Below, one piece after another: positions 16,194-25,304 of a stretch of 64,000 bases of DNA; position 1 is the stretch's first letter, and every line of letters begins with the position of its first letter. The stretch lies in NCBI RefSeq assembly GCF_000717185.1, contig NZ_JNYE01000027.1, positions 1 through 64,000 on the forward strand, in the 5' to 3' direction. Below the pieces are notes generated by a model that saw only the letters and a list, made by a program, of their open reading frames with translations, made no database searches and was not told the DNA's origin. The translations under genes and the position numbers were made by a program. Source of the stretch: Kitasatospora phosalacinea. GTDB lineage: Bacteria; Actinomycetota; Actinomycetes; Streptomycetales; Streptomycetaceae.

Positions 16194-17023
16194 GCGCGCA
16201 GCGTCGCGCCGCCGTCGACGTACAGGTCGTGCATGGTGATGTGCCGGGCGCGGTCGCCGGCGAGGAAGGCGACGGCCTCGGCGACGTCCACCGGGTCGGC
16301 GATCCGGCCGAGCGGGATGCCGACCCGGTAGGTGGCGGGGTCGCCCTCCAGGACGCGGCGTTCGGCGTCGGGGTCGGTCCACAGCGAGCGCTGCATCTCG
16401 GTGTCGGTGGAGCCGGGGGAGACCAGGTTGCAGCGCACCCCGGAGGCGGCGAGCTCCAGGCCCAGGCAGCGCATGTACATCGTGGTGGCGGCCTTGGACG
16501 CGGCGTACGCGGCCATGCCGGTGCGCGGGACGCCCGCGGCGTTGGAGCCGACGGTGACGATGGAGCCCCGGCCGCGCGCGGCCATCCGGCGGCCGACGGA
16601 GCGGCAGGTGTGGAAGACGCCGGTGGTGTTGACGTCGAAGGAGTGCTGCCAGTCGGCGTCCGCCAACTCCAGTGCGGGCGCCACCCGCAGCACCCCGGCG
16701 ACGTTCACCAGGACGTCCACCGGGCCGAGTTCGCGCTCGGTGCGCTCCACCAGCGCCTCGACGGCGGCGCCGTCGGTGACGTCCAACTCCCGGATGCCGC
16801 CCCGGCCGTCGCCGTCCCCGCCGACCGGCCCGCCGCGCAGGTCGCAGCCGACCACCCGGGCGCCGCGGGCGGCGAGCAGGGCGGCCACGGCCGCGCCGAT
16901 GCCCTGGGCCGCGCCGGTGACCAGGGCGATCCGGCCCGCGAAGCCGTCCCCGCTCCCGGGGTCGGCGGCGCCGGTGGCGGCGCCGGGAGCGGCGGGGGCG
17001 GGTATGCGGGTGGTGAACGGCAT
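16190..17023 (-). CDS. dhbA: 2,3-dihydro-2,3-dihydroxybenzoate dehydrogenase
   Basis: A 277-residue short-chain dehydrogenase, NAD+ dependent, that oxidises 2,3-dihydro-DHB to DHB. It has the Rossmann motif 'VTGAAQGIG' near residue 35, a catalytic Ser in 'VTVGSNAAG' and 'YAASKAA' with the YxxxK pair. ATG 17023 is preceded by GGGAG. It is the first gene of the minus-strand operon dhbA-dhbC-mini-dhbE-dhbB-GNAT, downstream of the iron box at 17075-17093. Confidence 0.95.
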   Translation of the reverse strand: MPFTTRIPAPAAPGAATGAADPGSGDGFAGRIALVTGAAQGIGAAVAALLAARGARVVGCDLRGGPVGGDGDGRGGIRELDVTDGAAVEALVERTERELGPVDVLVNVAGVLRVAPALELADADWQHSFDVNTTGVFHTCRSVGRRMAARGRGSIVTVGSNAAGVPRTGMAAYAASKAATTMYMRCLGLELAASGVRCNLVSPGSTDTEMQRSLWTDPDAERRVLEGDPATYRVGIPLGRIADPVDVAEAVAFLAGDRARHITMHDLYVDGGATLRA

Positions 17024-17074
17024 GGGGGTGCTCCCGGGTGTGCGGATGCGGCGGGCCGGAGGACCCCGACCCAC

Positions 17075-17093
17075 TTAGGTTAGGTTAGCCTAA
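17075..17093. promoter_or_regulatory. Iron box in the dhbA / ABM divergent promoter
   Basis: TTAGGTTAGGTTAGCCTAA matches the iron-box consensus TTAGGTTAGGCTAACCTAA at 17 of 19 positions. It lies 52 bp from the dhbA start and 120 bp from the divergent GTG at 17213. Repression by a DmdR/DtxR-type regulator under high iron is expected for dhbA and possibly for the divergent gene. Confidence 0.9.
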
Positions 17094-17212
17094 TCATCCT
17101 TCGGGGAGTGCCCGGTGACCGCCTTGCATTGCGGCCCGCCCGCCCCGCGGAGACGCTTGACCCAGCGGGCGGGCGCCCGCCCGCGCGAGCCGACGAACCG
17201 AGGAGGCCACCG

Positions 17213-17515
17213 GTGAGGTTCATCCAGATCATCGAGTACCGGACCGGGCGGATCGACGAGTTCAACGAACTGCTGGACGAGTGGGTCGCCAGGAACGAGG
17301 GCCACCGCCTCGCCGTGCGCGCCCTGCAGACCAGGGACCGCGACGGCACCGACACCTACCTGAACATCGTCGAGTTCCCCTCGTACGAGGTGGCGATGGA
17401 GAACTCGCAGCGCCCCGAGACCGCCGAGTTCGCGGCCCGCGCCGCCGCCCTGTGCGACGGGCCGCCGACCTTCCGCAACCTGGACGTGATCGGCGACCGC
17501 ACGCTGTCGGACTGA
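17213..17515 (+). CDS. Small antibiotic-biosynthesis-monooxygenase-like (dimeric alpha/beta barrel) protein
   Basis: A 100-residue protein starting at GTG 17213, which has GAGGAGG seven to eleven bases upstream. The pattern 'VRFIQIIEYRTGRIDEFNEL', 'TDTYLNIVEFPSYEVAM' and 'FAARAAALCDGPPTFRNLDV' is typical of ABM/Dabb-fold proteins (cofactor-free oxygenases or simple ligand binders). It is divergent from dhbA and shares its promoter region with the iron box, so it may be iron responsive. No role in siderophore assembly is known to me. Confidence 0.85.
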   Translation: MRFIQIIEYRTGRIDEFNELLDEWVARNEGHRLAVRALQTRDRDGTDTYLNIVEFPSYEVAMENSQRPETAEFAARAAALCDGPPTFRNLDVIGDRTLSD

Positions 17516-17608
17516 GCGCCGGACCGAATCCCGGAAGGGGGCTGGTCAAGCCGGCCGCGGCTGCGCAGCATGGGTACCCGTCGGTACGTCCGGTCCCAGG
17601 AGGCCCCC

Positions 17609-19294
17609 TTGTCGCACGCCACGCCCCCGCCCAGCCGCGCCTCGGGCCCGACCGGCACGCCCCCGCCCAGCCACGCCTCGGGCCCGACCGGCACGCCGCT
17701 GCTCGACGACACCATCGGCGCGAACCTCGACCGGGCGGTGCGCGCCTTCCCGGAGCGGGAGGCGCTGGTCGAGTGCGCCACCGGCCGCCGCTGGACGTAC
17801 GCCGAACTCGCCGCCGACGTGGACGCGGTGGCGCTCGGGCTGCGCGCGCGGGGCGTCGGCCGGGGCGACCGGGTCGGCATCTGGGCGCCCAACCGGGCCG
17901 AGTGGACGCTCACCCAGTACGCCACCGCCCGGATCGGCGCGGTGCTGGTGACGATCAACCCGGCCTACCGCGCGCACGAGTTGGAGTACGTGCTGGGCCA
18001 GGCGGGCGTGCGACTGCTGGTGGCGGCCGAGCGGTTCAAGAGCTCCGACTACGCGGCGATGATCGCCGAGGTGCGCCCGCGCTGCCCCGAACTGCTGGAC
18101 GTGGTGCTGCTGGACGGCCCGGACTGGCCGGAGCTGACCGCGGCCGGAAGGGCCGGTGACCGCAGCGAACTCGAATCGATACAGGGGGAGTTGAGCCCCG
18201 ACGACCCGATCAACATCCAGTACACCTCGGGCACCACCGGCTTCCCCAAGGGTGCGACCCTCTCGCACCGCAACATCCTGAACAACGGCTACTTCGTCGG
18301 CGAGCTGTGCGGCTACACCGAGCGCGACCGGATCTGCCTCCCGGTGCCGTTCTACCACTGCTTCGGCATGGTGATGGGCAACCTCGCGGCCACCTCGCAC
18401 GGCGCCTGCACGGTCATCCCCGCCCCGGCCTTCGACGCGGCCGCCACCCTCGCCGCGGTGGCCGCGGAGCGCTGCACCTCGCTGTACGGGGTGCCGACCA
18501 TGTTCATCGCCGAACTGGCCGACCCGGGCTTCGACGGGTACGACCTGTCCAGCCTGCGCACCGGCATCATGGCGGGCGCCCCGTGCCCGACCGAGGTGAT
18601 GAAGGGCGTGATGGAGCGGATGGGGATGGCGGAGGTGTCGATCTGCTACGGCATGACGGAGACCTCCCCGGTCTCCACCCAGACCCGGGTCGACGACCCG
18701 GTGGAGCGCCGGGTCTCCACCGTCGGCCGGGTCGGCCCGCACCTGGAGGTGAAGGTGGTCGACCCGGAGACCGGCCGCACCCTGCCGCGCGGCGAGCCCG
18801 GCGAACTGTGCACCCGCGGCTACTCGGTGATGCTCGGCTACTGGGCCGAACCGGAGCGGACCGCCGAGGCGGTCGACCCGGACGGCTGGATGCACACCGG
18901 CGACCTGGCGGTGATGGACGCGGACGGCTACCTGTCGATCACCGGCCGGATCAAGGACATGGTGATCCGCGGCGGCGAGAACGTGTACCCGCGCGAGGTC
19001 GAGGAGTTCCTGTACGCCCACCCCGACGTGCTCGACGTCCAGGTGATCGGGGTGCCCGACGCCCGGTACGGCGAGGAGCTGATGGCCTGGGTGCGGATGC
19101 GCGAGGGCGCGCCGCCGCTGACGGCCGAGGCGGTGCGCGCATTCTGCACCGGCCGGCTCGCCCACTTCAAGATCCCGCGGTACGTGCACGTGGTCGCGGA
19201 GTTCCCGATGACCGTCACCGGCAAGGTCCGCAAGGTCGAGATGCGCGAGCAGGCGGCCGCCCTCCTGGCGGAGCGGCCGGAGGACCAGCGCTGA
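17609..19294 (+). CDS. Acyl-CoA synthetase (FadD/ACSF2-like AMP-forming ligase)
   Basis: An adenylate-forming enzyme of about 561 residues that activates a carboxylic acid as its CoA thioester. Motifs: '[19 protein letters not shown]', '[13 protein letters not shown]', '[12 protein letters not shown]', '[11 protein letters not shown]' and the A10 lysine in 'VTGKVRKVE'. The motif set fits medium-chain or ACSF2-like fatty acyl-CoA ligases, not DhbE. TTG 17609 has AGGAGG five bases upstream; an ATG at 17570 has no such site. The N terminus contains a duplicated 12-residue block. Confidence 0.9.
   Translation: MSHATPPPSRASGPTGTPPPSHASGPTGTPLLDDTIGANLDRAVRAFPEREALVECATGRRWTYAELAADVDAVALGLRARGVGRGDRVGIWAPNRAEWTLTQYATARIGAVLVTINPAYRAHELEYVLGQAGVRLLVAAERFKSSDYAAMIAEVRPRCPELLDVVLLDGPDWPELTAAGRAGDRSELESIQGELSPDDPINIQYTSGTTGFPKGATLSHRNILNNGYFVGELCGYTERDRICLPVPFYHCFGMVMGNLAATSHGACTVIPAPAFDAAATLAAVAAERCTSLYGVPTMFIAELADPGFDGYDLSSLRTGIMAGAPCPTEVMKGVMERMGMAEVSICYGMTETSPVSTQTRVDDPVERRVSTVGRVGPHLEVKVVDPETGRTLPRGEPGELCTRGYSVMLGYWAEPERTAEAVDPDGWMHTGDLAVMDADGYLSITGRIKDMVIRGGENVYPREVEEFLYAHPDVLDVQVIGVPDARYGEELMAWVRMREGAPPLTAEAVRAFCTGRLAHFKIPRYVHVVAEFPMTVTGKVRKVEMREQAAALLAERPEDQR
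17621..17692 (+). repeat. Two tandem 36-bp units in the acyl-CoA synthetase N-terminus
   Basis: Units 17621-17656 and 17657-17692 differ at one base. They encode [12 protein letters not shown] and [12 protein letters not shown], in frame, upstream of the conserved enzyme fold. Confidence 0.9.
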
Positions 19295-19333
19295 CGCGCG
19301 TCGACCGGCGCTGACCAGCGGTTCCACGGAGGT

Positions 19334-19353
19334 CGGGCCCCGGGTGGGGCCCG
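19334..19353 (+). terminator. GC-rich hairpin after the acyl-CoA synthetase gene
   Basis: Arms CGGGCCCC and GGGGCCCG with a 4-base loop, followed by further GC-rich repeats. No T-run, as is common in Streptomyces. Confidence 0.5.
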
Positions 19354-19416
19354 GGCGGGGTCCGGGCGGGGTCCGGCCCCGCGGCGTCCCGCCCGGGACG
19401 GAAGCTGTCGCAGGTC

Positions 19417-19445
19417 TTGACGCCCACTTTTCTCATACGTTAAAT
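19417..19445 (+). promoter_or_regulatory. Candidate sigma-70-type promoter
   Basis: TTGACG at 19417-19422 and TTAAAT at 19440-19445 are separated by 17 bp in an unusually A/T-rich patch, 106 bp before the ATG of the secreted beta-helix protein. Confidence 0.6.
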
Positions 19446-19550
19446 CTCGGCGTGAAGTAAGCGGCCGGGGTCTGCGGCTGACGTGCGGTCAGCACGCCGC
19501 CCCGGGCCCGGCCGCCGTCCCCGGATCCCACCAGACGGGTGTGCACCCCC

Positions 19551-21389
19551 ATGAACCGAGCTCCCCGGTCCCGCCGCTACGGCCTCGCGGCGGCCGCCGC
19601 CACCGCCCTGGTCGCGGCCCTCGTCGCCCCCACCACCCAGGCCGCCGCGGCCCCCGTGCCGCCCGGCGGCGGCAGCCTCGGCGCGAACGTGGTCGTCCTC
19701 GACCCCGCCATGCCCAAGGCCGAGGTCCAGGACCGCCTGAACGCCCTCGCCCGGGCCCAGGCGGGCAACGAGTTCGGCCCCGAGCGCTACGCGATCCTGT
19801 TCAAGCCCGGCACCTACGGCACCGCCGCCGACCCGCTGGTCTTCCCGGTCGGCTTCTACGAGAGCGTCGCGGGCCTCGGCAAGAACCCCGGCGACGTGGT
19901 GATCAACGGCTCCGTCAACGTGTACAACCAGTGCGTCGGCGGCGACCAGTCGCAGTGCTACGCCACCACCAACTTCTGGCGCTCGCTGAGCAACCTCACC
20001 GTCAACGTCGCGGGCCAGAGCGGCTGCTACGGCAACACCGACTTCTGGGCGGTCTCCCAGGCCGCGCCGCTGCGCCGGGTCCAGATGAACGGCAACGTGA
20101 CGCTGATGGACTACTGCACCGGCTCGCCCGCCTGGGCCAGCGGCGGCTTCATCGCCGACTCCAAGTTCACCGGCGGCACCGTGATCAACGGCTCCCAGCA
20201 GCAGTTCTTCACCCGCACCAGCAACCTGGACGGCTGGACCAACGGCGTCTGGAACCAGGTCTTCTGCGGCACCGAGGGCGCCCCCGCCCAGTCCTTCTCC
20301 ACCGACCCGGCGGCCTCCCCCTACACCACCCTCGACACCTGCCCGGTCACCCGCGAGGCCCCCTACCTGTACCTGGACGACCAGGGCCACTACCGGGTCT
20401 TCGTGCCCGCCGCGCAGCACGACTCCCGCGGTACCACCTGGGAGGACGGCGGCACCCCCGGCCGCTCGATCGGCCTGGACGACTTCTTCGTGGTCCGCCC
20501 CGGCGCCACCGTCCAGCAGATCAACGCCGCCCTCCGGGCCGGCCGCAACCTGCTGCTCACCCCCGGCGTGTACGAGCTGCCCGAGGCGATCAAGGTCACC
20601 CGCCCCGGCACCCAGGTGGTCGGCCTCGGCTTCGCCACCCTCGTCCCGACCGACGGCAACGCCGCGATCAAGGTCGACGACGTGGACGGCGTCAACGTCT
20701 CCGGTCTGATCATCGACGCCGGGGAGAAGAAGTCGCCGGTCCTGATGCAGGTCGGCAACCGCGGCAGCAAGGCCTCGCACCGCTCCGACCCGATCGCCCT
20801 CTCCGACGTGTTCCTCCGGGTCGGCGGCGCGCTGAACGGCGCGGCCGACACCGCGCTGGAGGTCAACAGCGACGACACCCTGATCGACGACGCCTGGATC
20901 TGGCGCGCCGACCACGGCACCGGCGGCGGCAGCTGGACCAGCGCCCGCAGCGACACCGGACTGGTCGTCAACGGCGACCGCGTCACGGCCACCGGCCTCG
21001 CCGTCGAGCACTTCCAGAAGACCGAGGTGCAGTGGAACGGCGAGCAGGGCCGGGTGGTGTTCTTCCAGAACGAGAACCCCTACGACGTGCCCAACCAGGC
21101 CGCGTGGATGGCGAGCAAGGAGCAGAAGGGCTACCCGGCGTTCGCCGTCGGCCCGAAGGTGAAGACCTTCGAGGGCTGGGGCATGGGCAGCTACTCCTAC
21201 TTCAACCAGGGCGTCGACATCCGCAACTCGACGGCCTTCCAGGCGCCCACCACCCCCGGCGTCAGGTTCCACGACCTGCTGACCGTCTTCCTCAACGGCT
21301 CCGGCGGCATCGACTCGGTGATCAACGGCACCGGCCGTGCCGTCGACCCCGCCTTCGGCGGCCCCAGCAACGTCGTCTCCTACCCGTGA
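19551..21389 (+). CDS. Secreted right-handed beta-helix protein (GH55/pectate-lyase-like)
   Basis: A 612-residue exported protein. The first ~35 residues are a signal peptide with twin arginines (RRYGLAAAA) ending 'QAAAAP'. The mature part begins 'VVLDPAMPKAEVQDRLNAL'. Two regions of repeated short strands with Asn/Gly/Asp turns follow: 'NLTVNVAGQSGCYGNT', then 'VVGLGFATLVPTDGNAAIKV' and 'NVSGLIIDAG'. This two-helix layout is like GH55 exo-beta-1,3-glucanases, and such proteins are often labelled coagulation-factor-like or adenylyl cyclase in Streptomyces. No catalytic residue can be assigned with certainty. Four or more cysteines may form disulphides. Confidence 0.85.
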   Translation: MNRAPRSRRYGLAAAAATALVAALVAPTTQAAAAPVPPGGGSLGANVVVLDPAMPKAEVQDRLNALARAQAGNEFGPERYAILFKPGTYGTAADPLVFPVGFYESVAGLGKNPGDVVINGSVNVYNQCVGGDQSQCYATTNFWRSLSNLTVNVAGQSGCYGNTDFWAVSQAAPLRRVQMNGNVTLMDYCTGSPAWASGGFIADSKFTGGTVINGSQQQFFTRTSNLDGWTNGVWNQVFCGTEGAPAQSFSTDPAASPYTTLDTCPVTREAPYLYLDDQGHYRVFVPAAQHDSRGTTWEDGGTPGRSIGLDDFFVVRPGATVQQINAALRAGRNLLLTPGVYELPEAIKVTRPGTQVVGLGFATLVPTDGNAAIKVDDVDGVNVSGLIIDAGEKKSPVLMQVGNRGSKASHRSDPIALSDVFLRVGGALNGAADTALEVNSDDTLIDDAWIWRADHGTGGGSWTSARSDTGLVVNGDRVTATGLAVEHFQKTEVQWNGEQGRVVFFQNENPYDVPNQAAWMASKEQKGYPAFAVGPKVKTFEGWGMGSYSYFNQGVDIRNSTAFQAPTTPGVRFHDLLTVFLNGSGGIDSVINGTGRAVDPAFGGPSNVVSYP

Positions 21390-21403
21390 CGCCCCACTGA
21401 GCC

Positions 21404-21443
21404 CGGCCCGCCGCGTACCTCCGGCCCGAGACGCGGCGGGCCG
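21404..21443 (+). terminator. Hairpin terminator after the beta-helix protein
   Basis: Perfect 13-bp arms CGGCCCGCCGCGT and ACGCGGCGGGCCG with a 14-base loop, starting 15 bp after the stop. Confidence 0.75.
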
Positions 21444-21538
21444 CACCACCCTCGCCGCGGGCCGGGCCGGGCCGAACGGCGCAATTCTCAGGAAATACTC
21501 AGGAATGCCGTCGTTCGGCCCAATACCCCGATCTACGG

Positions 21539-21596
21539 TCTGACGGATGGTCAGGTGGACGTGCCCTCCCAACAGGGCACATGGCCATCCGTCAGA
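21539..21596 (+). promoter_or_regulatory. Nested stem-loop directly before a ribosome binding site
   Basis: The outer arms are TCTGACGGATGGTCA (21539-21553) and TGGCCATCCGTCAGA (21582-21596), paired at 14 of 15 positions plus one G-T. An inner hairpin GTGCCCT/AGGGCAC spans 21561-21580. The GAGGAG ribosome binding site at 21595-21600 touches the base of the stem. This is either an operator or a 5' UTR structure that could control translation. Confidence 0.65.
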
Positions 21597-21608
21597 GGAG
21601 CTCACGTC

Positions 21609-22844
21609 TTGTCCCGTCCCCGCCCCACTCGGCGCACCCTGACCGTCACCGCCGCGTTCGTCGCCGCCGCCAGCGCACTGGCCGTCCCCGCCGCGTACTC
21701 CACCGACAGCCGCCCCACCGCGCCCCACAACCGGGTGACCGCGGCGACCACCATCACCGAGAACCGGCTGCCGTTCCTCACCCGGTTCGAGGGCGACTTC
21801 CACGGCGGCATCACCCACATCGGCAACACCCTGATGACCTGCGACGAGACCCAGCCGCCCGTCGACCCGGCGCAGGCGCCCTGCGTGCAGGCCCGCAACG
21901 GCGACGGGCCCCGCCCGATCAACAACAACTTCCAGATGAAGTACATCAACATCGACGGCCCCGGCCACTTCGGCCCGCTCGGCGACCCGATCTACTCCTC
22001 CAGCTCCGCCGACCTGCAGATCCCCGAGGGCGCCACCGTCAAGTTCGCCCGCCTCTACTGGGGCGGCACCCGCGGCATCGGCGACACCGTGCTGCCCGAG
22101 AGCCAGATCGACGAGATCTACTTCAAGTTCCCCGGCGACGCCCAGTACACCAACATCGCCAACCAGCAGCCCTCCATCGGCTACATCACCACCGACGAGG
22201 AGAGCAGCTACCAGGCCTCCGCCGACATCACCGAGGCGGTCCGCAACCACGGCTCCGGCACCTACGAGGCCGCCGACATGGACTCCGTCGTCAAGGCGCA
22301 CAGCTGGGGCGGCTGGACGGTCGTCGTCGCCTACGAGCGCGAGTGCGAGCCCCTGCGCCACCTGCACGTCTGGGACGGCTTCCAGCCCGAGCTCCCCAAC
22401 AGCCCCGCCCTCACCGGCGTCCTGAACGGCATCAAGACCCCGGCCACCGGCCCCGTCACCGGCCACCTCGGCTGGGTCGTCTACGACGGCGACCACAAGT
22501 GGACCGGCGACACCATGGACATGAAGTCCACCAACGGCCCGCTCACCCGCTTCAGCGACGCCCTCCACCCCGCCAACGACGCCTTCACCTCCAACCTCGA
22601 CAACGCCGACCCGGCCCAGCGCTTCCCGCGCAACCCCGCCTACCCCAACACCTTCGGCTACGACGCCAACCGCTGGGACGTCTCCCCGTACCTGCGCAAC
22701 GGCGACACCGACATCAGCGTCACCGTCAACACCGAGGGCGACGGCTACAACCTCGGCGTCTTCTACGCGGACGTCGACATCGACCCGGCCACCCTCCGCA
22801 CCGCCAAGGCCCAGCCCCGCTCCGCCTGGAGCGGCCAGCAGTAA
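21609..22844 (+). CDS. Secreted actinobacterial protein of unknown function
   Basis: About 411 residues. TTG 21609 is chosen because GAGGAG lies 8 bases upstream. An N-terminal Arg-rich signal peptide (RRTLTVTAAFVAAASALAV) is followed by an Ala-x-Ser cleavage region. The conserved-looking elements are 'VKFARLYWGGTRG', 'SVVKAHSWGGWTVVVAYE' and 'RHLHVWDGFQ', a combination found in large secreted or surface actinobacterial proteins of DUF3344-like type. There are no enzymatic motifs. The upstream nested hairpin suggests regulation at the RNA level. Confidence 0.82.
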   Translation: MSRPRPTRRTLTVTAAFVAAASALAVPAAYSTDSRPTAPHNRVTAATTITENRLPFLTRFEGDFHGGITHIGNTLMTCDETQPPVDPAQAPCVQARNGDGPRPINNNFQMKYINIDGPGHFGPLGDPIYSSSSADLQIPEGATVKFARLYWGGTRGIGDTVLPESQIDEIYFKFPGDAQYTNIANQQPSIGYITTDEESSYQASADITEAVRNHGSGTYEAADMDSVVKAHSWGGWTVVVAYERECEPLRHLHVWDGFQPELPNSPALTGVLNGIKTPATGPVTGHLGWVVYDGDHKWTGDTMDMKSTNGPLTRFSDALHPANDAFTSNLDNADPAQRFPRNPAYPNTFGYDANRWDVSPYLRNGDTDISVTVNTEGDGYNLGVFYADVDIDPATLRTAKAQPRSAWSGQQ

Positions 22845-22859
22845 CCCCCGCCCCGCCCC

Positions 22860-22900
22860 CGCCCGGCCCGCCGCAGAGCACACCCGCGGCGGGCCGGGCG
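22860..22900 (+). terminator. Strong hairpin terminator
   Basis: Perfect 15-bp arms CGCCCGGCCCGCCGC and GCGGCGGGCCGGGCG with an 11-base loop, 15 bp after the secreted protein gene. Confidence 0.8.
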
Positions 22901-23001
22901 CGTTCGGGGCGGGCGCGTCCGGGCCGCCCCGGGCCCGGTCGGCGCAGGGCCGACCGGGGGAAGCGGGGGTTCGCGGGCCGGGGCGGGGGAACCGATGGCG
23001 G

Positions 23002-23862
23002 GTGGACGTGCTCGCTGTGGTGTTCGCGGTGCTCGGAGCCGCCTCCAACGCCGCCGGGACCGCCTTCCAGCGGAAGGCGGCCGCCCGGCTCGACCGGGGC
23101 GGGGGGCTGCGCTTCCTGCTCGTGCTGGCCCGCGACCCGGCGTGGGTCGCGGGGATCGCCGGGGTGGCCGGGGCCGCACTGTTCCAGGCGCTCGCGCTCG
23201 CCTTCGGGCCGCTCGCCCTGGTGCAGCCGGTGTTCGTGCTGGAACTGCCCTTCGCCCTGCTGATCGCCGCCCCGCTGCTGCACCGCCGGATGCCCGCCGC
23301 CGGATGGGCGGGCGTCGCGGCGGTGGTCGGCGGCCTCGCGCTGTTCCTCGGCTGCGCCGCCCCCTCCGGCGCCGAGGACCAGGCGCCGATGAGCCGCTGG
23401 GCCCCCGTCCTGGTCGGCTGCCTCGGCACGATGGCCCTGTGCGTCGCGGCCGCCCTGGGCCGCCACCGCAGCCCCGTGTTCCGCGCCGGGGCCCTCGGCA
23501 CCGCCGCCGCGGTCGGCAACGCGCTGACCGCGGCCCTGCTCAAGTCCGCCACCGGCGCCTTCTCCGACCGCGGCCTGCCCGGCTTCCTCACCGCCTGGCA
23601 GACGTACGGCTTCGCCCTCACCGGCATCGCCGCCGTCCTCCTGCTGGAGAACGCCCTCCAGGCGGGCCCGCTGGTCGCCTCGCAGCCCGCCCTGACCATC
23701 GGCGACGCCGCCGTCAGCCTGCTGCTCGGCGTGGTGCTGTTCGAGGAGACGATCCGCACCGGCTGGCTGCTCGTCCCCGAACTCCTCGCCGTCGTCCTGG
23801 TCGCCGGCGGCGTGGTCACCCTCGTCCGGGCCGTCCCGAACATCCGCGAGACCGCGCACTGA
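23002..23862 (+). CDS. DMT-superfamily membrane transporter
   Basis: A 286-residue protein with nine to ten hydrophobic segments in two halves. 'LGAASNAAGTAFQRKAA' begins the first half, and 'GTAAAVGNALTAALLKSA' the second. 'GPLALVQPVFVLELPFALL' and 'SQPALTIGDAAVSLLLGVVL' are the repeated pore-lining segments of EamA/NIPA-like transporters. The substrate is unknown. GTG start; no neighbour suggests a pathway. Confidence 0.85.
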   Translation: MDVLAVVFAVLGAASNAAGTAFQRKAAARLDRGGGLRFLLVLARDPAWVAGIAGVAGAALFQALALAFGPLALVQPVFVLELPFALLIAAPLLHRRMPAAGWAGVAAVVGGLALFLGCAAPSGAEDQAPMSRWAPVLVGCLGTMALCVAAALGRHRSPVFRAGALGTAAAVGNALTAALLKSATGAFSDRGLPGFLTAWQTYGFALTGIAAVLLLENALQAGPLVASQPALTIGDAAVSLLLGVVLFEETIRTGWLLVPELLAVVLVAGGVVTLVRAVPNIRETAH

Positions 23863-24002
23863 CGCACGGTCGGGACGGCGGGGAGGCGGGGAGGTGGTGC
23901 GGGGCGGTGCGGGGCGGAACCGCGGCGCGCGGGCGGGCGTTTGTCCTTCACGACGGCGGCCGGGTGATCATGGCCGTCGGCCGACGCCCTGGGAGGAGCG
24001 CC

Positions 24003-25019
24003 GTGACGGACGGTACGGACGGTACGCAGAGCACGCCGGAGGACGGGGCGCCCGCGGGGCCTCGGAGCCGGAACCGGAGCCGGTGGCGGGTGGCGGCGCT
24101 GGCGGGCTGCGGGGTGCTGCTGGCGGGCCCGGGCCTGCTCGCCGTGGTGCGGCTGTTCGGGTGGGACGACGGCACCTGGTGGGCGCTGCCGATGGCCGGG
24201 CTGCCGTACGCCGCGCTGCTGTCCGTGCTGCTGCTGGGCGCCGCCGCGGCGCTGCGCGAGAAGTGGCTCGGCGGGGTCGCGGCCGTGCTGGTGCTGCTGC
24301 AGCTGTGGTGGCTGGTGCCCCGCTTCCTCCCGGACGGGACGGACGCCCCGGCCGGGGCGCCCCGGCTGCGGGTGGCGACCAGCAACAACTACATGGGGCA
24401 GGTCTCGCCGAAGGCCCTGGTCGACCTGGTGCGCGAGCAGCGCATCGACGTGCTCGCCGTCGAGGAGCAGAGCGACTCCGCCGCCGACGCGCTGGACGCG
24501 GCGGGCATCCGCGACCTGCTCCCGTACCGCGAACACCCCGCGGGCACCGACAGCGCGCTCTACACCCGGCTGCCCGTCAGCTCCGCCGCCGACCCCGCCT
24601 GGCCGTACGCCAACCTGACCGTCGACGTCTCCGGCCACCCCGTGCAACTGGTCGCCGTGCACACCTACTACCCGCTCGGCGACACCCGCCGCTGGGCCGA
24701 CGGCCTGCACCGGCTGGCCGCCGCCGCGCCCGGGCGCACCCGCAACGCCGTCCTGCTCGGCGACTTCAACGCCACCCTCGACCACAAGCCGATGCGCGAC
24801 CTGGTCGACACCGGCCTGGCCGACACCCACGAGGAGCTTGGCGCCGGACTGTTCCCGACCTGGCCGACGGACCACCCGGACTTCCCCGGCGTCCCGTCGG
24901 TGATCCAGATCGACCACGTCCTGCACGGCTCCGCACTGACCGCCGTCGACGTCTCCGAGCACTCCCTGCCGCGCAGCGACCACCGCGCCGTGGTCGCCGA
25001 ACTCGCCGTCCGCGGGTAG
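24003..25019 (+). CDS. Membrane-anchored endonuclease/exonuclease/phosphatase-fold protein
   Basis: A 338-residue protein. GTG 24003 is preceded by GGGAGGAG. Three N-terminal membrane helices ('VAALAGCGVLLAGPGLLAVV', 'LPYAALLSVLLLGAAAAL', 'WLGGVAAVLVLLQLWWLVP') anchor an extracytoplasmic EEP domain. That domain shows 'VATSNNYMG', 'DVLAVEEQ', 'VAVHTYYP', 'LLGDFNATLD' and 'PRSDHRAVVAEL', the metal and catalytic residues of the DNase I-like fold. It is common in Streptomyces; the substrate (nucleic acid, phospholipid or phosphosugar) is unknown. Confidence 0.9.
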   Translation: MTDGTDGTQSTPEDGAPAGPRSRNRSRWRVAALAGCGVLLAGPGLLAVVRLFGWDDGTWWALPMAGLPYAALLSVLLLGAAAALREKWLGGVAAVLVLLQLWWLVPRFLPDGTDAPAGAPRLRVATSNNYMGQVSPKALVDLVREQRIDVLAVEEQSDSAADALDAAGIRDLLPYREHPAGTDSALYTRLPVSSAADPAWPYANLTVDVSGHPVQLVAVHTYYPLGDTRRWADGLHRLAAAAPGRTRNAVLLGDFNATLDHKPMRDLVDTGLADTHEELGAGLFPTWPTDHPDFPGVPSVIQIDHVLHGSALTAVDVSEHSLPRSDHRAVVAELAVRG

Positions 25020-25045
25020 CCCGCGCCGTCGGGGGAGCCGGGGGA

Positions 25046-25074
25046 GCCGGGGACGGCCCCACACCGTCCCCGGC
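25046..25074 (+). terminator. Hairpin terminator after the EEP protein
   Basis: Arms GCCGGGGACGG and CCGTCCCCGGC, perfect over 11 bp, with a 7-base loop. Confidence 0.65.
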
Positions 25075-25195
25075 CCCGCGGGCCCCGCTCCCGGCCGGAC
25101 CCCCACGGCCGCCGGGAGGCCGACGCCCCCACCCTGCCCCGTGCCCGGCGGGCGGCCGAGGGCCGAACGGTCCCGCCCGGTGGGTCGTTCGTCCC

Positions 25196-25235
25196 GCGGA
25201 CCGGACCGGACCGGACCGGACCGGAGCGGAGCGGA
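25196..25235. repeat. Eight tandem copies of the pentamer (G/C)CGGA
   Basis: GCGGA, five CCGGA, then two GCGGA in uninterrupted register, in non-coding DNA 70 bp before the TerD-vWA gene. Replication slippage is the likely origin. Confidence 0.9.
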
Positions 25236-25304
25236 CCGGGACCGGCCGGGGCGGATCGGGGTGGGAGGGGGCTCGGCGGCGCCGCGGTTGGGCAGACTGG
25301 GGAG

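Noticed and set aside
17609..19294. Acyl-CoA synthetase considered as a second DHB-activating enzyme.
   Set aside because: It lacks the [13 protein letters not shown] A5 motif of DhbE/EntE, and its A5 'GMTETSPVS' and length fit fatty-acyl-CoA ligases.
25196..25235. Pentamer array considered as a CRISPR-like or attachment site.
   Set aside because: Units are 5 bp with no spacers; simple slippage repeat.
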